From Eimeria necatrix (taxonomy: Eukaryota > Apicomplexa > Conoidasida > Eucoccidiorida > Eimeriidae), in the NCBI RefSeq assembly GCF_000499385.1, contig NW_013654418.1, forward strand, positions 1 to 24,463: a DNA stretch of 24,463 nucleotides, given 5' to 3'. Both the position numbers and the translations under genes were made by a program. Shown one piece after another: positions 1-7,463 of this stretch (the first letter of the stretch is position 1; each line of letters starts with the position of its first letter). Below the pieces are notes generated by a model. The model was not told the DNA's origin. It saw nothing but the letters and a program-made list of their open reading frames with translations, and did no database searches.

Positions 1-19
1 TCACACAACACGCGCACAA

Positions 20-468
20 GTGGTTCGGTGGCTGGGTGGATGCGGCAATACAGCCCGTGCACTGAGGGTCTTTAGCGCCACGGAGCTGAGTCGCTAGTTG
101 CTGCGTGTCATCGGTGGTGCAAAGAAACGAAGGGGCAGGGACTTGGAGCTGGTTGGCAATAGCGAATGGCATTTGGATAGGAGGGACGTATGGAGGCCGT
201 GTCACATGTCGCATGGCCGTTACTTCGGGAAGCGTTGTTTAGAGGTGAATGGGCCTTTCATGGTTGCGTGTGACAACTGCTCTTTGTATTTGTTTGGTGA
301 GGCGTCATGAGTACAGGCTCTGCCGTTCCAGTTTGTGCAGGCGCTCGTAGGCTGTTGCAGGAGTGAGGTGTTCGCGGGATGCGGAACATGAACGCATATG
401 TCAATTATTTGTTCGGCGCATTTTCGGGTGTCTGAGATGCGGAAAGCGTGTTTGGCACCTGACACTAT
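20..468 (+). repeat. 449-bp near-identical block, copy 1
   Basis: Matches 1481-1929 at a constant offset of 1,461 with one mismatch seen by eye (T372 against G1833). It contains a leader of ~180 bp, the cap and the first ~170 bp of monomer m1. Identity ends abruptly at both sides: the left flank is inverted relative to the other copy, and the right flank switches to a different monomer type after 468. This pattern fits recent gene conversion, recent duplication or an assembly duplication. Confidence 0.95.
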
Positions 469-660
469 GGCACATGCAGGGACGAGAGTTCCTTTGCACA
501 CTTCTTGTCGGTGAATGTTGTTTTGGTATGTGGCCTTCCTTTGCTAGGTGTATGCTCTTTTGGAGGCTTTTGCAGTCGAATCTGGCGAACAGAGAGTGTG
601 TTTGCGGTCGCGAGGGTTGCGTCTTAGTCGATGAGGTGGTGCGCGGAGGGAGGCGTGCAT
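299..660 (+). repeat. satellite monomer m1 (subtype I), mosaic
   Basis: A full-length monomer. Its first 170 bp are identical to m3 apart from one base. From 469 on it resembles m4 (2290-2390) much more than m3, sharing GGCACATGCAGGGACGAGAG and the following TTTGTCGGT and TGGCCTTCCTTTGCT stretches. It is therefore a recombinant with a breakpoint near 468. Confidence 0.85.
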
Positions 661-1020
661 GAAGCATCATGAGTGCAGGTTCAGCCGCTGCAGTTTGTGC
701 AGGCGTTCGCAGGCTGTTAAAGGAGCGACGTGTTCGCAGGGTGCGGAATATGAACGCATATGTTAAATATTTGTTCGGCGCATTTTTGGGTCTCTGGGGT
801 GCAGAGAATTCGTTGGGCGCTAAGCAATGATGTGACTACAAGGACCAACCTTTGCTTGCACATTTTCCTTCGATGACGGCAATTTCTGCATGTGACCTTG
901 CGTGGCTGGGTGCAGGCTGTTGTGGATCCCTTTGCAGTTGATTATGGGGAACAGGAAGTGTGTTTGCAGTCGCGACGCGGGTGCATCTTAGTCGATGAGG
1001 GGGCGCGAGCAGGAAAGCGC
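661..1020 (+). repeat. satellite monomer m2 (subtype I)
   Basis: Begins GAAGCATCATGAGTGCAGG directly after m1. It shares the subtype-I core (GAATATGAACGCATATG, then TATTTGTTCGGCGCATTTTT) and the tail containing GATGAGGGGGCGCGAG. It passes into the long trailer near 1041 rather than into another monomer. Confidence 0.85.
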
Positions 1021-1040
1021 GTTAGCTAAATGGTCGCGAA

Positions 1041-1480
1041 CACAAGTGCATACGCGGCACTGGCATGGCGCCGAACTTGTATCGGCCGCGTGCTCTCTGC
1101 AAGCGCGCACTGCGCAGTCTGGCTTGTGCGTGCAGTGGCTAGTGTTTTGAGACGAAAATACTGAGGCACGCGTGGAGGGCAATGCTTAGGTTGAGCGTTT
1201 GTCTGGGGGAATGATTGGTCTGTTGAGCTCGCAGACGGGGAGCCAGGATAAGGTCGCCGGAGGCCTGGGCTTGGCTGCTTGGGTAGCTTCGCAAGGGCAA
1301 GAGATTGGCGCATGCGGAGAAGCTGTCATCACGTGTCGGCGTTTCTGTGCAGCAAGGCCGTGGATGCGGGTTTCTAGTGAAGATGATTTTGCGTTGGAAG
1401 CAGGTATAGGGGGCCAGCGAGGCGGGCGGTCAAGTGCTGAATGCGAATATGTGGTATGCATAGTGTGTTGTGCGCGTGTT
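1041..1480 (+). repeat. long trailer segment, copy 1 (complete)
   Basis: The block that closes a higher-order unit. Positions 1041-1299 align with 2844-3102 at a constant offset of 1,803 with 14 mismatches by eye, about 95% identity without gaps. A third, much more diverged copy runs from about 5,225 to 5,520. Only this copy retains the 1300-1480 part leading into the next leader at 1481. Confidence 0.85.
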
Positions 1481-1929
1481 GTGGTTCGGTGGCTGGGTGG
1501 ATGCGGCAATACAGCCCGTGCACTGAGGGTCTTTAGCGCCACGGAGCTGAGTCGCTAGTTGCTGCGTGTCATCGGTGGTGCAAAGAAACGAAGGGGCAGG
1601 GACTTGGAGCTGGTTGGCAATAGCGAATGGCATTTGGATAGGAGGGACGTATGGAGGCCGTGTCACATGTCGCATGGCCGTTACTTCGGGAAGCGTTGTT
1701 TAGAGGTGAATGGGCCTTTCATGGTTGCGTGTGACAACTGCTCTTTGTATTTGTTTGGTGAGGCGTCATGAGTACAGGCTCTGCCGTTCCAGTTTGTGCA
1801 GGCGCTCGTAGGCTGTTGCAGGAGTGAGGTGTGCGCGGGATGCGGAACATGAACGCATATGTCAATTATTTGTTCGGCGCATTTTCGGGTGTCTGAGATG
1901 CGGAAAGCGTGTTTGGCACCTGACACTAT
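1481..1929 (+). repeat. 449-bp near-identical block, copy 2
   Basis: Partner of 20-468, offset 1,461. It follows directly on the long trailer, so this copy is in the expected array context. It carries leader, cap and the first half of monomer m3. Confidence 0.95.
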
Positions 1930-2123
1930 AATAGATGCACGCACAGGCGCTCGCTTGGACGGTTTTTGTCGATGGCGACAACTCCTGTGTGTAGCCTTTT
2001 GTGGCTGGTTGCATGCTGTAGTGAAGCCATCTGCAGTTGATTCTGGCGAACAGCTAGTGGGTCTGCCGTAGCGACACGGTTGCATCGGAGTAGACAAGGC
2101 GGTGCGAGGAGAGAAGCGCTTAT
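1760..2123 (+). repeat. satellite monomer m3 (subtype I)
   Basis: Full-length monomer starting GAGGCGTCATGAGTACAGG. After 1929 it carries a distinct second half (AATAGATGCACGCACAGG and onward) not shared with m1, m4 or m5. Its tail (2030-2123) closely resembles the tail of m4, including GCGAGGAGAGAAGCGCTTAT. Confidence 0.85.
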
Positions 2124-2486
2124 GAGGCGTCATGAGTGCGGGATATGCTGCTCCAGTTTGCGCGGGCATTCGTAGGTTGTTACAGGAGTGACTTGTTCTC
2201 GACATACGGAATATGAATGAATTTGCCAAGCGTTTCTTCGGCACATTTTAGGGTGTCGGGACGCAGGAAACTTGTTTCGCACCTCACGGTATGGCACATG
2301 CAGGGACGAGAGTTCGTTTGCACATTTTTTGTCGGTATCAGGTGGTTTGATACGTGGCCTTCCTTTGCTGCGTATAGGCTGTTGTGAAGCCATTTGCAGT
2401 TGATTCTGGCGAACAGGAAGTGGGTCTGCGGTCGCAACACGGTTGCATCGGAGACGACGAGGCGGTGCGAGGAGAGAAGCGCTTAT
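2124..2486 (+). repeat. satellite monomer m4 (subtype I)
   Basis: Full-length, 363 bp, immediately between m3 and m5. It shares its end, including the 20-mer GCGAGGAGAGAAGCGCTTAT, with the end of m3. Its second half is the closest match to the second half of the mosaic monomer m1. Confidence 0.88.
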
Positions 2487-2843
2487 GAGGCGTCATGAGT
2501 GCAGGCTCTGCTGCTCCAGTTTGCGCAGGCGTCCGTGGAGTGCTAGAGGACTGACATATTCGCGGCATGAGGTTTATGAATCCATTGGAAAACTATTTGC
2601 TCGGCGCTTTTCGGGGTGTCTGGCACACAGAAAGCTTGTTCGGCACCTGACACTCTGGCACATGCTGGGACCAGAGTTCGTTTGAACATTTTTTGTCGAT
2701 GATGGCAATTTCTGCACCTGGCCTTTCGTGGCTGTGCGTACGCTATTGTGAGGCCATTTGCAGTTGATTCTGGCGAACAGGAAGTGCGTCTACAGTCACG
2801 ACACGGCTGCATCTTGGTCAATGAGGGGGCGCGAGGTGGAAGA
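2487..2843 (+). repeat. satellite monomer m5 (subtype I)
   Basis: Starts GAGGCGTCATGAGTGCAGG. It is the last of three consecutive monomers (m3-m5) and runs into the long trailer at 2844. Its tail matches the tail of m2 (both carry GAGGGGGCGCGAG), the other monomer that precedes a long trailer. The order monomers-then-trailer is therefore a conserved higher-order arrangement. Confidence 0.85.
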
Positions 2844-3102
2844 CACAAGCACATACGCGGCACTGGCATGGCACCGAACGTGTATCGGCCGCGTGCTCTC
2901 TGCAAGCGCGCACTGCGCAGTCTGGCTTGTGCGTGCAGTGGCTAGTGTTTTGAAACGAAAATACTGAGGCACGCATGGAGGGCAATGCTTAGGCTGAGCG
3001 TTTGTCTGGGGGAATGATTGGTCTGTTGAGCTTGCAGACGGGGAGCCAGGATAAGGTCGCCGAAGGCTTGTGCGTGTATGCTTGGGTAGCTTCGCAAGGG
3101 CA
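2844..3102 (+). repeat. long trailer segment, copy 2 (truncated)
   Basis: Aligned without gaps to 1041-1299, 14 differences by eye, several clustered near 3066-3081. The copy stops exactly where an AT palindrome begins. The remaining ~180 bp of trailer, the leader and most of the cap are missing before the next monomer. Confidence 0.88.
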
Positions 3103-3121
3103 ATATTATATATATAATATT
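3102..3121. repeat. perfect 20-bp AT palindrome at a deletion junction
   Basis: AATATTATAT followed by its exact reverse complement, built only of A and T in an otherwise G-rich region. The trailer breaks off here (3102 corresponds to 1299) and the array resumes at about 3122 (corresponding to 1726). It therefore replaces about 425 bp of the expected unit. Confidence 0.9.
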
Positions 3122-3155
3122 TGTGTGTGACAAATCTTCTTTATATTTGTTTGGT

Positions 3156-3480
3156 GAGGCTTCATGAGTGTAGGCTCTGCTGCTGCAGTTTGGGCAGGCA
3201 TTCATGGAGTGTTGGAGGAGTGACGCGTTCGCAGGCTGCGGAATATGAACGGATATGCCAAATATTTGTTCGGCGCATTTCGGGCGTCTCAGACGCAGAA
3301 CGCTTGTTTGGCACCTGATACTACACACTCTGGGAGAAGAGGTTTGCATATTTTTTGTCGATGATGGCGATTCTTGCATGTGGCATTTGTGCCTGGGTAA
3401 AGGTTGTTGTGAAGCCATTTGCAGTTGATTCTGGAGAACAGCTATGAGGTCTGTGCTCGCGGCAGGGCTGCATCGGAGTC
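3156..3480 (+). repeat. satellite monomer m6 (subtype I, diverged)
   Basis: Starts GAGGCTTCATGAGTGTAGG after a cap remnant (3122-3155). It keeps the subtype-I core near 3240-3290 (GAATATGAACGGATATG, TATTTGTTCGGCGCATTT). It leads to a short trailer (about 3500-3650) ending CACTGGCTCTATAATG, not to the long type. Confidence 0.8.
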
Positions 3481-3664
3481 CTTGTGGTGGCGAAAGCTGG
3501 AAAGTGTACACTCGCTTTTGTTTGAGGACATGTCTTGCCATGGGATAGTGACAGGGCCTCGAAAATGTATGCAAGCGCAATGCAAGCATGCTTTTTGCAA
3601 GCGCGTGCTGTGCGTTTTGGCTTGTATTTGCACTGGCTCTATAATGCTCTTATGAAGGTGGCGT

Positions 3665-4182
3665 GACATTTCGAAATGCTCTTATTGTACGAACGTTGAC
3701 TGCGCCCAGATGCGCTTTGCGCGCGCATTTGTAAAGTGTTGTAGGAGTGGATCGTTCGCAGAGTAAGGAGTCTAAATGTGTTGATTCAATATCACTGCCG
3801 CAAATTCGGTGGTTTCACTAGAGCAGTTTGTTAGTAAAGGTGACTAAAGCATCGCAAAAGCCTGGACGAGAATTTGTTTATTTTTGCTCTGTCGATTACG
3901 CAATTTTTGGCGTCTTGCCTTCGATGGCTCGGTGTAAGATGTTGTGAAGCCGTCTGTACTTAATGCTGATGGGCAGGATGTGGGTCTGCGGTTGTCATAC
4001 TGTAAAATAAGAGTCGTGGACCCAGCGCGAGCATGAGAGTGTCTAGTTCTTTTAAGGACATGAAAACATGCGGCATTACCATGGCGCCGAGCGTGTAACG
4101 CACGCTTGCTCGCTGCAGCGGCGCACTGTACATTTTGGCTTGCCTTTACACTGGCTCTACAGGGGACGCATAAAATCCGCGA
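3665..4182 (+). repeat. diverged unit with monomer m7 (subtype II)
   Basis: A decayed cap at 3665 (GACATTTCGAAATGCTC) is followed by a monomer from about 3700. Its centre carries the subtype-II signature (TTGATTCAATATCACTGCC, GCAAATTCGGTGGTTT) in place of the GAACGCATATG core. The tail (GGATGTGGGTCTGCGG) and a short trailer ending in TACACTGGCTCTACAGGGG complete a ~518-bp unit. Confidence 0.7.
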
Positions 4183-4756
4183 GACTTGTCGCATGGCCCT
4201 AACTTTCCGAAAAGGTGCTTAAGGATTAGTACGCCTTTCGTGGTTGCGTGTAACAAATGGCTTTTGTATATGGTTGGTGAAGCGTCATATGTGCAGACTC
4301 TTCTGCTGCAGTTTGCGCGGGCGTTCGTAGAGTGTTGGTAAAGTTGGGAATTCTCAGCATCATCAGTAGAAAGTCGTTGATTTCATATCGCTGCTGCAAA
4401 ATTAGCTGCAAAGCTGGAGCAATTGGCGAGTAGCGGGAAGACAACGGCGCAAAAGTATGGACTAGAGTTTGCCTCCATTTGCTGTGCCGATGACGGCATT
4501 TTTTGCTTGTGGTGAAGCCGCTTGCAATTTATTGTGGTGGGCAGGATGTGGGTCTGCGGTCGTTACATTATCGCATTGAGATAATAGAGGCGGCGCGCTC
4601 AGGAGAGTGTTTATGTACCTTCTTTGGGTACAAGAGGGCACATGCGATATTGACCGGGCTTTAAATGTGTACCGCACGCTTCCACACTAGAAGCGTGCAC
4701 CGTGCACCCTGGCTTTTGTTTACACTGGCTCTACGAGGGACCTATGAGGTTCACAC
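4183..4756 (+). repeat. diverged unit with monomer m8 (subtype II)
   Basis: Unit of 574 bp: cap (GACTTGTCGCATGGCCC at 4183), monomer from 4279 (GAAGCGTCATATGTGCAG), subtype-II centre (TTGATTTCATATCGCTGCTG), tail GGCAGGATGTGGGTCTGCGG and short trailer ending CACTGGCTCTACGAGGG. It contains no long trailer. Several internal stretches differ strongly from m1-m6. Confidence 0.75.
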
Positions 4757-5225
4757 GACATGTCACGTGGGCGTTACTGTGCGAAATGTTGTGTAGAGGT
4801 TATTGGATCTCTTGAGATTGCATGCATTGAATGGTATTTGCATCTTGGTTGGTGAGGCGGCATGTGTGCAGGTTCTGTTCAGGCAGCTTGCACAGGCGTT
4901 CGTAGAGTGTTCGAAAAGTGCGTGATTCGCCTCATGCTCGATAGAACTGCCTTAATTCGATATCGCTGCTGCGAATTCAGTTGGTTTGACGTAGCAGTTC
5001 ATAAGTTTGTTGTGCCGATGGCGGCATTTTTTGCATGTGGCCTTCGACCGCTGAGTGTAGGCTGTCCTGAAACTCTTTGTGGTTGATTACGGCGGACAGG
5101 ATGTGGGTTTACAGTCGCTGTACGGTCAAATTGGAATCGAGGAGGTGGCACGAGCAGGGAAATATTTATTTTTCGTGTTTAAGGATATAAGTAGATATGC
5201 CATACTGACAGGGCCTTGACAGTGT
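4757..5225 (+). repeat. diverged unit with monomer m9 (subtype II)
   Basis: Cap at 4757 (GACATGTCACGTGGGCG), monomer from 4854 (GAGGCGGCATGTGTGCAGG), subtype-II centre near 4955-4990 (TTCGATATCGCTGCTG, GAATTCAGTTGG). This is the last recognisable monomer before the array edge and is followed by a decayed long trailer. Confidence 0.72.
4819..4826. promoter_or_regulatory. TGCATGCA octamer
   Basis: One of five exact copies in the window. AP2-family DNA-binding domains of Plasmodium and Cryptosporidium are known to recognise TGCATGCA. Here it lies inside satellite DNA, so function is unproven. Confidence 0.2.
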
Positions 5226-5530
5226 ATTGTAAGCATGCCCGCTGTAGGCGCGCATTGCGCACTTTGGCTTGTGTTTGCACTGGCTTGAGTTTTGACATGG
5301 AAATGTTGAAGCACGCGTCGAGGGCGATGCTGAGACGGAGCGTTTGTCTGGGTGAATGATTGGTCTACTGAGCGCGCAGACGACGAGCCTGGATTATGCT
5401 GTCGTAGGTTTGAGCGTGGCTGCTTGGACAGCGTAGCACAAGTGCAAGATAGTGGGGCGTGTGGAGATCGCGCTATCGAGGCTCTGAGTGCATTTGCGCA
5501 ACCGAGACGTCCGTGTACCACTTGATAACG
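5225..5530 (+). repeat. long trailer segment, copy 3 (decayed), array edge
   Basis: Shares ordered blocks with 1090-1360, such as GGCTTGTGTTTGCACTGGCT, then GAAGCACGCGTCGAGGGCG and GCGTTTGTCTGGGTGAATG. Matches become sporadic after about 5,450 and I can follow none beyond about 5,530. I place the array edge here. Confidence 0.7.
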
Positions 5531-5560
5531 TTTTATCCGGAAATCCTGTGACTGTTGGCA

Positions 5561-7096
5561 TTGTCTTGATTTGCTCGTTTTCAATTTGGGGAACCACAGA
5601 TTGAGAGAAACCGAGACGATATAGCGAAATCATGTTATTCAGGTTCTCTTCCAGGCGAGACCTGGAGATATTGCGGTACCAGATGTTGTGTGCTGTGGTA
5701 TGCCGTGGTTTTGCCAGAACCAGACGCGCTGCAAGGAGGTAGCGCTCATAAGCTGCTTTTTCGCGTCCTCTTGCAATTATTTATGTTTGAGAGATGAGAG
5801 GTTTAGCTGTTTCCACGCATAAATCTGCCAAAGATTCGTGAGCTGAAATGCGTACTTGAAAGTCGGGGCTTTGGACAGTATGTCTATTTAAAGCGTTGAT
5901 GCATGCGCAAGATTACATTGCGATGGTGCACAATTCTGTAAGAAAATCTCGCTCAAGGAATAGATGTGGCTTTCTCTGTTGCGCGAAAGCGTTCTTGAGT
6001 GGCACGAGGGATTTGTAGCAGATGAACCAGTAAAATGAAGGTGAGCATGTCACCTATTCCAATATTCCAATGTTTCCTACATTACCTGAGAAGTGGAGGT
6101 TTGCCTGAAAGTGCGATGAATTTTGCTGTCAGACAGCTGCGGCGAACGTTTTTGGTTAGATCTTGTCTGTGTTGCATGCTTATGCTGTCAGTTCGCAAAC
6201 ATCTTCCAGGCCAATAGCAAATTCGTATTCAAGACTTTTATACTTAGCCAGAAATGACATGCGTAGTTCACTGATGCATGTGCTTAGTTTAGTCTTCACG
6301 CGTACTTCGATGGAAAGGAGTCCTTGGCTACGGCAATGAATATTCAGCGGTTCTTCCCCTGTTTATAAAGACCGTTTTGCACTGCTATACATTCACGGCG
6401 TCTAAAAGCCCATGGGAATGCCTTGATAACGCTTGATAGCATGTACGATCGAGGCGAATGAAATGGTCTCCGTTTGAGCCAGGTTAGATCAAATACTTGT
6501 GTGCAGTCAGCAGAGCGAGAAGATATCATTCTCTGGTCAAGGCGTAGCTCAACTTGCAGGCAGTGCACCCTGTGCATGCATTTTTGTTATCTTACATTCA
6601 TGTTTTATGTGTGAACGTTACGGCCCATGGGACATCAGTACACGTTACGGAGAATCATGCAATATTGACTAAATCGTAGCAAACGCAGAAGTCACAGCAA
6701 GTGAAACGCGAGATCCTCATGTGGCACAGAACATTTGATTAATATACTCGCTTTTCATCACTATCATTCTGTTGAGGGGAAGCGCACACAATGAACAATA
6801 ACTCGGAAAAGACATTTGTGTGAGAAAATGGTCATCGAGAAAGGCGGAAGCAGGTGAATATTTTTTTGAAAAAGGGCTATTTTCAGGGAGTTCCATTGCT
6901 ACACTAATGATTGCTGTTATTCACACGAGAGCACCTACAATTCAGCACACTGCGCCCTCAAAAATGCAAGTATACTTCGAATTCTTCAAATATTAAGTTT
7001 GTGAGCGAGACACTTATTCTCTTGGGCTGAAATTCCACAGCTTGAGGTTTGGAGGGATTGTGACTAAATATCTTCTCACCCTTGGTCTGAAAATCA
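5561..7096. other. spacer without a recognisable gene
   Basis: Less G-skewed than the array and not repeated elsewhere in the window as far as I can see. The few open frames are short (60-79 codons) and resemble no family I recognise. It holds GCATGC at 5901, 6174 and 6574. I see no RNA gene, promoter or mobile element. Confidence 0.6.
6573..6580. promoter_or_regulatory. TGCATGCA octamer
   Basis: An exact copy in single-copy spacer. It has the same candidate AP2-type specificity as the other four copies. No gene is recognised nearby. Confidence 0.2.
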
Positions 7097-7420
7097 ATGA
7101 GAGCTCATCATACTGTGTGCTTTCGCCGAGGTGTCAGAAAAAATACAAACACTATGAATCGCTGGATTGTGGCTATCGATCATTTATCTTGTTGCAGGTG
7201 TAGCTGTCTGCTGCACAGCAAAATCAGTGCTCGACACACAATTGATGCTAGCATAAATGCCTTGCGGACCAAGACGCCGCTTGCGTTAGATAGTCTAATC
7301 GAGGTCGTCTTCGTACTAAACGCTGACCCCAACAAGTACCTTTACATGCTTGTTGCTCATCTCAAGTATCTTTGTGCAATCGGTTTGCATGGTTCCGATA
7401 TGGTACACGAAAGAAACTAG
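7097..7420 (+). CDS. weak candidate open frame, 107 codons
   Basis: ATG to TAG, unrecognised. The first half is rich in Cys, Arg and His and looks random. The second half (about residues 55-100) is more protein-like, with the hydrophobic stretch LALDSLIEVVFVLNADPNKY. In 27 consecutive codons there (ACC AAG ACG to TAC CTT TAC ATG) I count G or C in the third position 18 times, above the local base composition. It could be a decayed exon or chance. No domain, signal peptide or clear membrane segment is visible, and no neighbouring gene suggests a role. A pair of overlapping inverted repeats straddles its stop codon. Confidence 0.2.
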   Translation: MRAHHTVCFRRGVRKNTNTMNRWIVAIDHLSCCRCSCLLHSKISARHTIDASINALRTKTPLALDSLIEVVFVLNADPNKYLYMLVAHLKYLCAIGLHGSDMVHERN

Positions 7421-7463
7421 CACGCAAACGATGAAATGGAGTGCTAGATGCTAGGCTAGTTTC
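7413..7463. repeat. competing inverted repeats (two alternative stems)
   Basis: GAAACTAGC (7413-7421) pairs perfectly with GCTAGTTTC (7455-7463). The overlapping CTAGCAC (7417-7423) pairs perfectly with GTGCTAG (7441-7447). The two stems share bases and exclude each other. They begin at the end of the 107-codon frame. I infer no function. Confidence 0.55.

Larger units (their letters stand above)
1..5560. repeat. left satellite array, ~363-bp monomer in higher-order units
   Basis: A tandem array that begins before the window and fades out near 5.52-5.56 kb. The landmark GAGGCGTCATGAGTGCAGG, or a clear variant, recurs at 299, 661, 1760, 2124, 2487, 3156, 4279 and 4854. Adjacent full copies are spaced 362-364 bp. 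Groups of one to three monomers are preceded by a ~100-bp cap (about 200-298, 1661-1759, 4183-4278, 4757-4853, truncated at 3122-3155) and followed by a trailer, long or short. Copies in the first 3.1 kb are close relatives and those after 3.1 kb are increasingly diverged, as expected at a satellite edge. The plus strand is G-rich. No coding gene is supported inside. Toxoplasma and Neospora are known to carry ~350- and ~680-bp satellite families; whether this is one of them is inference and needs a database comparison. Confidence 0.9.

Noticed and set aside
98..1771. Two identical 70-codon plus-strand frames (98-310 and 1559-1771)
   Set aside because: Identity reflects the 449-bp duplicated block. 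Both start at TTG rather than ATG, and no related frame survives in the other units.
1681..2244. 187-codon minus-strand frame, the longest in the window, and similar frames at 220-501, 401-670 and 2,942-3,589
   Set aside because: They lie wholly in satellite repeats. Their composition (Pro, Thr, Ser, His, Gln, Cys) follows from the G-rich plus strand, and the frames do not persist across diverged monomers.
2246..2253. TTTAGGG telomere-like motif (also near 19,638)
   Set aside because: Isolated single copies inside other sequence with no tandem run, so no evidence of a telomere in the window.
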